Shown here one piece after another: positions 45,496 to 53,776 of a DNA stretch of 64,000 nucleotides. The stretch is from Tolypothrix bouteillei VB521301. GTDB lineage: Bacteria > Cyanobacteriota > Cyanobacteriia > Cyanobacteriales > Nostocaceae. The position numbers and the translations under genes are program-made. The DNA lies in assembly GCF_000760695.4 (NCBI RefSeq), contig NZ_JHEG04000001.1, positions 1,396,717-1,460,716 on the forward strand, read 5' to 3'. Each line of letters starts with the position of its first letter. Positions within the stretch are counted from its first letter, which is position 1. The notes under the pieces were generated by a model that ran no database searches, had not been told where the DNA came from, and was given only the letters and a program-made list of their open reading frames with translations.

Positions 45496-46299
45496 CTACT
45501 GCCCTCCTGTAATCTCCAAATTGAATCCAGTGATGTAGCTTGCCTCGTCACTCATCAGAAATGCCACCCCATTGGCAACCTCATCTAGGCTACCCAAACG
45601 GCGCATCGGTACTGAATGAATCATCTGTTGCTCAACAACCTTGGGATCGGTATCAAAGTACTGGGAACCGACGGCTGCTTGCAATTCTGTTTGTCGCGTC
45701 CACATAAAACCGGGACCGATGAGGGCAGGGGAGAGGGCATTCACCCGAACTCCGTGAGGAGCCAAGTCTTTCGCAGCCGTTTGAGTCATTCCAATGACAG
45801 CAAACTTTGAAGCGGCATAGGCAAGCATATTTGGCGGACCAACAACCCCTGCATAACTTGCCATATTGACGATGACTCCTCCTCCTGCATCCCGCAAATA
45901 TCGTGCAGCAGCCTTCAGAACTTGAAAAACGCCAACAACGTTAATGTCGATGACCTTTTGAAAGTCATCTTCGGGATATTCGTCAGTCTGAGCAAACACT
46001 CCTTGATAGCCCGCATTGTTAAAGACATAGTCTATATGACCGATCTGCTCTACAGAACCAGTAAAGGCTTTGGCAACATCATCAGCAGACGTAACATCGC
46101 AACGAAAAGTGCCAATTGGAACGTTATATTCTTTGAGTTCCTCAGCCACACTTGCCATCTTCGGTTCATTCAAATCCAGCAAGGCTACACCCGCGCCATT
46201 AGCGGCAAAACGGCATGCAGTAGCTTTACCAATATCTCCCGCACCACCCGTAATGAGGATAGTCTTGCCTGCAAACTGGTAAGTTGCTTTCGCTGTCAT
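45496..46299 (-). CDS. Short-chain dehydrogenase, probable polyol dehydrogenase
   Basis: The 267-residue classical SDR has the cofactor motif ITGGAGDIGKATA, the NNAG-type motif YVFNNAGYQG, the catalytic Ser in VNMASYAGV and YAASKFA (Tyr-x-x-x-Lys), and ends GFNLEITGGQ. Asp at LLDLNEP after the second strand favours NAD. It is divergent from the polyol transporter operon and is followed by its regulator, like sorbitol dehydrogenase SmoS beside the Rhodobacter smo genes. Oxidation of sorbitol or another hexitol is therefore the best guess; sequence alone does not fix the substrate. Confidence 0.82.
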   Translation of the reverse strand: MTAKATYQFAGKTILITGGAGDIGKATACRFAANGAGVALLDLNEPKMASVAEELKEYNVPIGTFRCDVTSADDVAKAFTGSVEQIGHIDYVFNNAGYQGVFAQTDEYPEDDFQKVIDINVVGVFQVLKAAARYLRDAGGGVIVNMASYAGVVGPPNMLAYAASKFAVIGMTQTAAKDLAPHGVRVNALSPALIGPGFMWTRQTELQAAVGSQYFDTDPKVVEQQMIHSVPMRRLGSLDEVANGVAFLMSDEASYITGFNLEITGGQ

Positions 46300-46404
46300 A
46301 GTTTCAACCTCTTCTACAACTTTAGTTTTGGATTAAAAATTGGGAGTAATTGAAGAATTGTTGCAAATACCTCTCCTCAAGGTGAGATTGGTATGATTCT
46401 ATTA

Positions 46405-46420
46405 TTGAGCTTTTGCCCAA
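46405..46420. promoter_or_regulatory. Putative SorC-type operator in the divergent polyol promoter
   Basis: TTGAGCTTTTGCCCAA sits within a longer palindrome, TCTATTATTG...CAATAGTAGA (46398-46427, nine of ten arm positions paired), between the divergent SDR and binding-protein genes. It shares TTGAGNNTNTGCCCAA with the site before the regulator gene. Its position could control both directions at once. Confidence 0.55.
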
Positions 46421-46484
46421 TAGTAGAGCATAAAATTAAAAATTTAATTTGTTTGATTTTTTACTTTAGATAAGGAGTTATGCG

Positions 46485-47834
46485 ATGCGTATTCCCCGCT
46501 TCGCTAGAGTGCTGGCTGCATTCCTTGCTGGAGTGATGCTGGTACCGCTGCTGCATGCTTGTTCACCGCAATCCCAAGCAGCAGAGAAAACGACATTAAC
46601 GATCGCCACTGTTAATAATGGCGATATGGTGGTAATGCAAGATCTTTCTCGCACATTTGAGAAAGTCAATCCCAGTATTCAACTCAGGTGGGTTGTACTG
46701 GAAGAAAACGTGTTGCGCCAGCGTACAACCACAGATATTGCCAGCCAAGGCGGGCAGTTTGATGTCCTGACCATCGGTTCTTATGAAACACCAATCTGGG
46801 CTAGGCGGAATTGGCTGACACCCTTAGATGGATTGGGAGCAAACTACGACGTCAATGACTTGCTCAAACCCATACGAGAAGGGCTTTCTCATAACGGCAA
46901 ACTCTATGCCGTGCCATTCTATGGAGAAAGTTCCATGCTCTACTACAGGAAAGATTTGTTTGAGAAAGCCGGGATAACAGTTCCCGAACAACCAACTTAT
47001 CCCCAAATAAGAGAATGGGCAAGCAAAATCCACGATCCAGCGCGTGGTGTTTACGGGGTTTGCCTGCGCGGGAAACCTGGTTGGGGTGAAAACATGGCAT
47101 TTGTTTCCACGTTGGTCAACACCTATGGCGGACGTTGGTTTGATATGAAGTGGCAACCGACCATCGATACCCCCGCTTGGAAAGAGGCAACTGGCTTCTA
47201 TGTCGATCTGCTCCACAAATATGGACCCCCCGGAGCCAGTTCTAATGGATTTAACGAGAATCTTGCTTTATTCTCAACAGGCAAATGCGGTATGTGGGTG
47301 GATGCAACCGTTGCTGCAGGGTTGTTATCCAATCCAAAAGAATCTCAAGTTTATAACAAACTGGGCTTTGCCCGTGCGCCCATTGAAAAATATCCAAATG
47401 GCTCAAACTGGCTTTGGGCATGGGCGCTAGCGGTTCCCAAAACCTCAAAATCACCCGCAGCCGCTCAAAAATTTGTTGCCTGGGCAACCTCCAAAGAATA
47501 CATCCAACTGGTTGCGCGAGAAAATGGCTGGGTTGCTGTACCGCCGGGTACTCGGACTTCCACCTATGAAAATCCCAATTATCGAAAAGCTGCACCCTTT
47601 GCAGAAATTGTGCTGAAAGCGATTCAATCAGCTGATGTCACCCGTCCATCCGCAGAACCTACTCCCTATAAGGGAGTTCAATACGTTGATATTCCAGAAT
47701 TTCAGGCGATCGGTTCTTCAGTCGGGCAAACCCTTGCAGCAGCACTAACCAATCGGACTTCCATAGACCAAGCGTTGCAGCAATCGCAAAGATCGACTGA
47801 ACGCTTTATGAAACACACGGGTTATATCGAGTGA
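46485..47834 (+). CDS. smoE: Polyol ABC transporter substrate-binding lipoprotein (SmoE/MtlE-like)
   Basis: The 449-residue family-1 extracellular binding protein has a signal ending in a lipobox (LLHAC). Blocks typical of sorbitol/mannitol binders are YAVPFYGESSMLYYRKDLFE, YGVCLRGKPGWGENMAFVST, GGRWFDMKWQPTID, KCGMWVDATVAAGLLS and WLWAWALAVPKTSKSPAAAQ. It captures the polyol outside the plasma membrane for the following permeases. AAGGAG (46472-46477) is seven bases before ATG 46485; an ATG at 46480 is out of frame. First gene of a six-gene operon. Confidence 0.9.
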   Translation: MRIPRFARVLAAFLAGVMLVPLLHACSPQSQAAEKTTLTIATVNNGDMVVMQDLSRTFEKVNPSIQLRWVVLEENVLRQRTTTDIASQGGQFDVLTIGSYETPIWARRNWLTPLDGLGANYDVNDLLKPIREGLSHNGKLYAVPFYGESSMLYYRKDLFEKAGITVPEQPTYPQIREWASKIHDPARGVYGVCLRGKPGWGENMAFVSTLVNTYGGRWFDMKWQPTIDTPAWKEATGFYVDLLHKYGPPGASSNGFNENLALFSTGKCGMWVDATVAAGLLSNPKESQVYNKLGFARAPIEKYPNGSNWLWAWALAVPKTSKSPAAAQKFVAWATSKEYIQLVARENGWVAVPPGTRTSTYENPNYRKAAPFAEIVLKAIQSADVTRPSAEPTPYKGVQYVDIPEFQAIGSSVGQTLAAALTNRTSIDQALQQSQRSTERFMKHTGYIE

Positions 47835-47841
47835 GTTTTCT

Positions 47842-48765
47842 ATGTCTTCTTCATTAGCGGTAAAACCTCAACGCGAAACGCCACCACCTACCGAGCAGCG
47901 TACCAGGCGACAAGTGTCAACCTTACCTTTGGTTGCTCCTTCAGTTGTTGTCCTGCTGCTGTGGATGGTTGTGCCTTTGGTGATGACGATATGGTTTTCC
48001 TTTCAGCGATATAACTTGCTGAATCCAGATGCACGAAAATTCATTGGGATTGAAAATTTTACCTTCATCCTCAGTGACTCAGCTCTGTGGACATCCATCG
48101 CCATCACAATAGTTTTGGTTGTTTCTGTCCTGGCAATCACAATCGGTCTCGGCACATTACTCGCAGTGCTATTTGACCAAGACTTCTACGGTCGTGGAAT
48201 TGCACGAGTGTTGGCAATCTCTCCCTTTTTCGTGATGCCTACAGTCAGTGCCCTGATTTGGAAAAATATGCTGATGCATCCAGTGAACGGGTTGTTTGCT
48301 CAAATCACCAGGGCTTTGGGTTTGGGGGCTATTGATTGGTTTACAAGCGTTCCCCTGCTTGCCATCATCATTATTGTTTCCTGGGAATGGTTGCCCTTTG
48401 CCTTACTGATTTTGTTGACCGCTATTCAATCCCTCGATCGCGACCAGTTAGAAGCAGCCCGGATGGATGGAGCAAATGCGATCGCGATCTTTCGTTTCGT
48501 CATGTTGCCCCATCTTAGCCGCGCCATTTCGGTGGTTGCTACCATCGAGACAATTTTCTTCCTGACCATTTTTGCCGAAATCTTTGTGACCACAGGTGGC
48601 GGTCCGGGGCTAGCAACCACCAACCTTGCTTATTACATCTTCTTAAAAGCTCTGTTGGAATTTGATGTAGGTGGTGCTTCAGCGGGTGGATTAATTGCTG
48701 TGATTCTTGCCAACATCGTAGTTATCTTTCTCATGCGTAGTGTTGCTCGTAATTTGGATACCTAA
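47842..48765 (+). CDS. smoF: Polyol ABC transporter permease (SmoF/MtlF-like)
   Basis: The 307-residue permease has six membrane helices, a cytoplasmic Pro/Arg-rich start and the MalF-type coupling loop LEAARMDGANAIAIFRFVMLPHL. LVAPSVVVLLLWMVVPLVMT is the first helix. It begins seven bases after the binding-protein gene and ends two bases before the next permease, so the three are co-translated. Confidence 0.9.
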   Translation: MSSSLAVKPQRETPPPTEQRTRRQVSTLPLVAPSVVVLLLWMVVPLVMTIWFSFQRYNLLNPDARKFIGIENFTFILSDSALWTSIAITIVLVVSVLAITIGLGTLLAVLFDQDFYGRGIARVLAISPFFVMPTVSALIWKNMLMHPVNGLFAQITRALGLGAIDWFTSVPLLAIIIIVSWEWLPFALLILLTAIQSLDRDQLEAARMDGANAIAIFRFVMLPHLSRAISVVATIETIFFLTIFAEIFVTTGGGPGLATTNLAYYIFLKALLEFDVGGASAGGLIAVILANIVVIFLMRSVARNLDT

Positions 48766-48767
48766 AA

Positions 48768-49589
48768 ATGGCACGTAAAACCTCAAAGCGCTGGCTGTGG
48801 ACATTACTTGGCTGGCTTACCGCTTGCATTTTGTTTTTCCCAATTTTCTGGATGTTTCTTACCAGTTTTAAAACGGAAGTAGCAGCAGTTTCTACTCCCC
48901 CTCAGCTGTTTTTTCAACCGACATTGGAAAACTATGTTGCCATCCAAGATCGGGCAAATTATTTCAATTATGCCTTTAACAGCGTAGCAATTTCCCTAGG
49001 AGCAACCATACTTGCGCTGTTGCTTGCTGTACCTGCTGCTTATGCAATGGCATTCTTCCCCACGAAGCGTACCAAGGGTACTTTACTCTGGATGCTGTCT
49101 ACTAAAATGCTACCACCCGTTGGGGTGCTGGTGCCCATTTACATTTTGTGTCGCAACTTGCGGTTACTGGATACCCGCATAGGATTAATTATCATTTATA
49201 CCCTGATTAATTTGCCGATTGTTATCTGGATGATCTACAGCTTCTTTAAAGAGGTTCCTAAAGATATTCTTGAAGCCGATCGCATGGATGGAGCAAGCAC
49301 CCAACAAGAACTCGTTCACGTGTTGTTACCTTTAGCATTACCGGGAATTGCATCCACCGCATTGCTTTCGATCATTTTGTCTTGGAACGAAGCATTTTGG
49401 AGCCTGAACTTAACAACAGCAGACGCTGCACCACTGACAGCATTTATTGCTTCATTTTCAAGTCCTCAAGGATTGTTTTGGGCAAAACTTTCGGCAGCAT
49501 CAACACTGGCGATCGCGCCTATCCTGATCTTTGGTTGGTTGAGTCAACGGCAATTAGTTCGAGGTCTTACCTTTGGGGCGGTGAAGTAA
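48768..49589 (+). CDS. smoG: Polyol ABC transporter permease (SmoG/MtlG-like)
   Basis: The 273-residue second permease has the MalG-type EAA motif ILEADRMDGASTQQELVHVL-LPLALPGI and six helices, including FFPIFWMFLTSFKTEV at the N-terminus. TKMLPPVGVLVPIYI is characteristic of the sorbitol/mannitol group. It pairs with the preceding permease. Confidence 0.9.
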   Translation: MARKTSKRWLWTLLGWLTACILFFPIFWMFLTSFKTEVAAVSTPPQLFFQPTLENYVAIQDRANYFNYAFNSVAISLGATILALLLAVPAAYAMAFFPTKRTKGTLLWMLSTKMLPPVGVLVPIYILCRNLRLLDTRIGLIIIYTLINLPIVIWMIYSFFKEVPKDILEADRMDGASTQQELVHVLLPLALPGIASTALLSIILSWNEAFWSLNLTTADAAPLTAFIASFSSPQGLFWAKLSAASTLAIAPILIFGWLSQRQLVRGLTFGAVK

Positions 49590-49640
49590 AAGACAGTCCC
49601 AATGAAACAAGTTTCACCGCCAAACATGAGAATCTTCATT

Positions 49641-49666
49641 CCCTCACTCCCTCACTCCCTCACTCC
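49641..49666 (+). repeat. Three tandem CCCTCACT units directly before a start codon
   Basis: CCCTCACT is repeated three times plus CC, ending two bases before ATG 49669 of the ATPase gene. It occupies the place of the ribosome-binding site, and no Shine-Dalgarno is present. Changes in unit number could alter expression. Confidence 0.8.
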
Positions 49667-49668
49667 TT

Positions 49669-50826
49669 ATGTCAACAGTTGCTTTAAGAGATATTCATAA
49701 AACCTATGCCGAGACTGAGATCATCAAAGGCATCGATCTTGACATCAAAGATCGCGAATTTGTTGTCTTTGTTGGTCCCTCTGGTTGTGGGAAATCGACT
49801 TTGCTCCGCATGATTGCTGGGCTTGAGGAAATCTCCTCTGGAGATTTGCTAATCGACGGGCAAAAAGTCAATGACGTACCTCCGGATAAACGCGGTTTAG
49901 CAATGGTGTTTCAAACCTATGCTTTATATCCTCACATGACCGTGGCAGAGAATATGGCGTTTAGCCTCCGCCTTGCGGGTATGCCGAAAGCCCAGAGGTA
50001 TGAAAGAGCACGTGAAGTGGCTCGCATCCTCCAACTGGAGCCGCTTTTGAATCGAAAGCCCAAAGAACTATCGGGAGGACAACGTCAACGGGTGGCGATC
50101 GGTCGTGCTTTGGTGCGGAATCCCAAAGTCTTCTTGTTTGACGAGCCCCTATCTAACCTTGATGCTGCTTTGCGGGTGCAGATGCGGATTGAGCTTGCTA
50201 GCTTGCATGACAGCCTGCAAGCTACGATGATTTATGTAACCCACGACCAAGTTGAGGCTATGACCCTTGCTGACAAAATTGTGGTGTTGCAAGGCGGAAT
50301 TATAGAACAAGTGGGTTCGCCACTCGAACTGTACCACCATCCCCGCAATCTATTTGTCGCGGGATTTATTGGTTCGCCCAAAATGAACTTTATCTCGGTG
50401 ACGGTAGCAGCCGTCAATGACTCCGGTACAACGGTTAGACTTCCTGGGGACGCAACTGTAATGATTCCGGTGCAACCTAAAACCCTGTCAGTTGGAGATA
50501 GAGCAACATTGGGAATTCGTCCCGAACATCTGCGCCTCGATCGCACGAACTCAAGCGTGAATGGCGAGGTGTTAGTTGTAGAACGATTGGGCGGAGAAAC
50601 CTATCTTTATGTCAAGATTGCGGGTGGTGACACCTTAGTCGTGCAAACAGATGGAGATAATCCTGCCAAAATACACGATTTCGTTTCTATTGACATTAAC
50701 GGTGAACTTTGCCATTTGTTCGCTCAAAACGGTGAAGCCCTTCCCAAAGCCAATCGTCACCACCTAACCCTTGATAAATCTTATGAACAGCAATACCAGC
50801 ACGGGCTCAGCAATCAAGCTGAATGA
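49669..50826 (+). CDS. smoK: Polyol ABC transporter ATPase (SmoK/MtlK/UgpC-like)
   Basis: The 385-residue ATPase has Walker A GPSGCGKST, the Q-loop VFQTYALYPHMTV, signature LSGGQRQRVAIGRALVR, Walker B VFLFDEPLSNLDA and H-loop YVTHDQVEAM. A TOBE/OB-fold regulatory domain from about residue 240 contains LGIRPEHLRLD. It powers the polyol importer. The 3' end overlaps the dehydrogenase gene by 44 bases. Confidence 0.92.
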   Translation: MSTVALRDIHKTYAETEIIKGIDLDIKDREFVVFVGPSGCGKSTLLRMIAGLEEISSGDLLIDGQKVNDVPPDKRGLAMVFQTYALYPHMTVAENMAFSLRLAGMPKAQRYERAREVARILQLEPLLNRKPKELSGGQRQRVAIGRALVRNPKVFLFDEPLSNLDAALRVQMRIELASLHDSLQATMIYVTHDQVEAMTLADKIVVLQGGIIEQVGSPLELYHHPRNLFVAGFIGSPKMNFISVTVAAVNDSGTTVRLPGDATVMIPVQPKTLSVGDRATLGIRPEHLRLDRTNSSVNGEVLVVERLGGETYLYVKIAGGDTLVVQTDGDNPAKIHDFVSIDINGELCHLFAQNGEALPKANRHHLTLDKSYEQQYQHGLSNQAE

Positions 50827-52279
50827 AGCATCTCTGTCTCGTTTAGCAAATAACGTTCGCGTACCCAATTACGATCGCCACCAAATTACCAATGGCATCG
50901 TTCATATCGGTGTGGGTGGGTTTCATCGAGCACATCAAGCATTATACCTTGATAATTACTTCCACCAGCATCCCGGCACTGATTGGGGAATTTGCGGGAT
51001 GGGACTGCTGGATTTTGACAAGCGGATGCGGGATGCACTGAAGGCTCAAGATTGTTTGTATACATTAGTAGAACGGTCACCAGAAGGCGATCGCGCTCGT
51101 GTTATCGGTGCAATTACGCAATATTTATTTGCGCCCGATAACCGTCAAGCAGCGATCGAGGCGTTAGCAGATCCGAAATGCCGCATTGTCACGCTGACAA
51201 TTACGGAAGGGGGTTACTACTACATTGAAGGAAGCGGTGAATTCGATGCCAATCACCCGACGATCCAGTACGATTTACAGCATCCTCATGAGCCAATCGG
51301 AGTCTATGGCTTTTTGACAGCAGCACTGGCTCGTCGCCGCCAACAGGGGCTAGCACCGTTTACCGTCTTATCCTGCGACAATCTACAAGGTAACGGCAAC
51401 ATTGCCCGCAAAATGTTAACGGCATTTGCCCAAATGCGCGATCCTGAGTTGGGAAACTGGATTACCGAACAAGTAGCCTTCCCCAACTGCATGGTCGATC
51501 GCATTACTCCCGCCACAACCCCAGCAGATATCAAAATGGTGGCGGAACAGTTTAACATTGATGATGCCTTCCCAGTTGTTGCCGAACCGTTTCTCCAGTG
51601 GGTTGTGGAAGACAAGTTCTGTGCGGGGAGACCCGATTGGGAAGCTGTTGGCGTTCAGATGACAGATGATGTTCATCCCTACGAAATGATGAAAATCAGG
51701 TTGCTCAACGCCAGTCATTTGTTAATTGGCTATCTCGGCACTTTAGCGGGGTACACTTACGTTCATGAGGTTATGGCTGATAAATACATCCGCCAAGCAG
51801 TTGATAACTTGATGGAAGAAGTGACTCCCACACTCCAACCCGTGCCAGGAATTGATTTAGACGATTACAAAAAGACCTTAATCGAACGCTTTGCCAATCC
51901 CAAAATTCGGGATCAACTGCCGCGTCTTTGCCTCAATAGTGCCGCCAAAATGCCAAAATTTGTTCTCGGTTCGCTCCGCGATGCGTTACAGCAGGGAGGA
52001 GCGCTCGACTACATGAGCTTTACAGTTGCTGCATGGTTCCGTTACCTCAACGGACGGGATGACCGAGGTAACTCCATTCCCATTGATGACCCAATGTCCG
52101 GTATCTTGACTGAACTCGCTCTTTCCGGCGGCTCCGATCCCAAGCCATTGCTCGGCTTAACTGAAATTTTTGGCGACTTATCACAGTCGTCGCGTTTTGT
52201 CGATTCAGTGACAAACCATTTACACAGTTTGTACGAGCTGAGCGCTCGCGAAACATTAGCCCAAATTCTGAAAATTTAG
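50783..52279 (+). CDS. mtlD: Mannitol dehydrogenase family (mannitol 2-/D-arabinitol 4-dehydrogenase)
   Basis: The 498-residue long-chain polyol dehydrogenase has GIVHIGVGGFHRAHQALYLD at the cofactor-binding start, FTVLSCDNLQGNGNIARKML, MVDRITPATTP, the catalytic Lys in EMMKIRLLNASHLLIGYLG and MSFTVAAWFRYLNGRD. Members oxidise D-mannitol to fructose or D-arabitol to xylulose with NAD. With a xylulokinase as the next gene, D-arabitol use is a real possibility; mannitol is the usual annotation. ATG 50783 lies inside the 3' end of the ATPase gene; the TTG at 50771 is a less likely start. Confidence 0.9.
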   Translation: MNSNTSTGSAIKLNEASLSRLANNVRVPNYDRHQITNGIVHIGVGGFHRAHQALYLDNYFHQHPGTDWGICGMGLLDFDKRMRDALKAQDCLYTLVERSPEGDRARVIGAITQYLFAPDNRQAAIEALADPKCRIVTLTITEGGYYYIEGSGEFDANHPTIQYDLQHPHEPIGVYGFLTAALARRRQQGLAPFTVLSCDNLQGNGNIARKMLTAFAQMRDPELGNWITEQVAFPNCMVDRITPATTPADIKMVAEQFNIDDAFPVVAEPFLQWVVEDKFCAGRPDWEAVGVQMTDDVHPYEMMKIRLLNASHLLIGYLGTLAGYTYVHEVMADKYIRQAVDNLMEEVTPTLQPVPGIDLDDYKKTLIERFANPKIRDQLPRLCLNSAAKMPKFVLGSLRDALQQGGALDYMSFTVAAWFRYLNGRDDRGNSIPIDDPMSGILTELALSGGSDPKPLLGLTEIFGDLSQSSRFVDSVTNHLHSLYELSARETLAQILKI

Positions 52280-52286
52280 GAGGGGG
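52278..52286 (+). promoter_or_regulatory. Strong Shine-Dalgarno that fixes a TTG start
   Basis: AGGAGGGGG overlaps the stop codon of the dehydrogenase gene. Its AGGAGG core is five bases before TTG 52289, where the conserved kinase N-terminus ([13 protein letters not shown]) begins. No in-frame ATG or GTG lies nearby, so the TTG start is well supported. Confidence 0.8.
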
Positions 52287-52288
52287 AA

Positions 52289-53755
52289 TTGACCGATATC
52301 GTAGTTGGCATAGACTTGGGTACGGGAGGAGTGCGGGCGATCGCAGTTGACCTACAAGGGAAAATTATCACTCAAACGACAAGAAGCTATCCCCTGTGTA
52401 CTCCACAACCCGGTTGGACAGAACAGAATCCATCCGATTGGGTCGAAGCAAGTTTGGATGCTCTGTTCGATGTCACTCAACAGCTGGAGGGACACCGAGC
52501 AATTGCCCTGGGTTTGTCCGGACAAATGCACGGTATGGTTCCTCTAAATGGGGATGGCAAAGCAATTAGAGCGGCAATTTTATGGAATGACCAGCGCACG
52601 GGTGAAGCTGTGGCTGAGATTGAAGCCACTATTCCCCGTCAGGAGTTAATCCAGCGGACTGGAAATCCTGCAATTACGGGGTTCCAACTGCCAAAGCTCT
52701 TATGGTTGAGGAGTGAAGAACCACAAGCCTATGCTCAACTGTGGCAGATTCTTTTGCCAAAAGATTATTTGGGATATGTGCTCACTGGCGAGCCTGTGAC
52801 GGAACCATCGGATGCATCTGGTGTTGGGTGTCTGAAACTGGCAAATCGACAATGGGATACAGATATTCTTGATGCTCTCAACATAGATCCAGCCTTGTTC
52901 CCCCCGGTGATTGAATCTACTGCGATCGCCGGACAGCTGAGATCGGAAATAGCTGCACGGGTGGGATTACCTGCAGGATTACCTGTGGTTGCAGGCGGAG
53001 GTGACAATGCAGCCGCCGCCATCGGTTTGGGTATTTCTTCAAGCAACCTGAACCGAGGGAGTTTGAGTATTGGCACATCGGGAGTTATTTTTGCACCGTG
53101 CGATCGCCCAGTACCCGATCCAGAAGGACGGGTGCATTTGTTCTGTCATGTGGATGGGGGCTATCATCAGCTGGGAGTGACACTGGCGGCTGGTGGTTCT
53201 CTGCGTTGGTACCGAGATACCTTTGCACCACATCTCTCCTATACCGAGCTGATGGAAATAGCAGAGCGATCGGAGCCCGGTGCGCGTGGTGTTCTATTTT
53301 TGCCGCACCTATCAGGTGAACGCAGTCCCCACCTCGATCCAAATACTCGGGGTGCTTTCGTGAATCTGTCATTGGCTCACACGCAAGCAGATATCACTCG
53401 TGCTGTTTTAGAGGGAGTTTCCTTCAGCCTGCGGGAAGTACTGGAAGTCATTGGTGCGATCGCACCCGTTCATCAACTCTTGGCGACAGGTGGAGGAGCA
53501 CGCTCTCACATTTGGTTGCAAATTTTATCTAATGTGTTGCAAACAGAACTTATTGCTCCCAAAGCCGAAGAAGGTGCTGCTTACGGAGCAGCTATTTTGG
53601 CAATGGTGGGCGTAGGTGTTTACCCCAACTTAGAAGTTGCTTTCAAGATACTACCCCAAGATAGTCATGTGGTACAGCCGCAAGCAAATCTTTTGTATGA
53701 AACAGAGTTTAAGCGGTACAAGTTACTCTACGATGCGTTGAAAGCTGTTCGTTAA
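52289..53755 (+). CDS. xylB: Xylulokinase
   Basis: The 488-residue FGGY-family kinase has [17 protein letters not shown] (phosphate 1), [13 protein letters not shown] with the xylulokinase MHG motif, [26 protein letters not shown], and [20 protein letters not shown] and [20 protein letters not shown] near the C-terminus. It phosphorylates D-xylulose to xylulose 5-phosphate, which enters the pentose phosphate and Calvin pathways. It starts with TTG behind a strong ribosome site. The arrangement matches mtlY of the Pseudomonas mannitol/arabitol operon. A separate fructokinase (mtlZ) is absent. Confidence 0.92.
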   Translation: MTDIVVGIDLGTGGVRAIAVDLQGKIITQTTRSYPLCTPQPGWTEQNPSDWVEASLDALFDVTQQLEGHRAIALGLSGQMHGMVPLNGDGKAIRAAILWNDQRTGEAVAEIEATIPRQELIQRTGNPAITGFQLPKLLWLRSEEPQAYAQLWQILLPKDYLGYVLTGEPVTEPSDASGVGCLKLANRQWDTDILDALNIDPALFPPVIESTAIAGQLRSEIAARVGLPAGLPVVAGGGDNAAAAIGLGISSSNLNRGSLSIGTSGVIFAPCDRPVPDPEGRVHLFCHVDGGYHQLGVTLAAGGSLRWYRDTFAPHLSYTELMEIAERSEPGARGVLFLPHLSGERSPHLDPNTRGAFVNLSLAHTQADITRAVLEGVSFSLREVLEVIGAIAPVHQLLATGGGARSHIWLQILSNVLQTELIAPKAEEGAAYGAAILAMVGVGVYPNLEVAFKILPQDSHVVQPQANLLYETEFKRYKLLYDALKAVR

Positions 53756-53776
53756 TCCAGTGCGATCGAATTCCGA

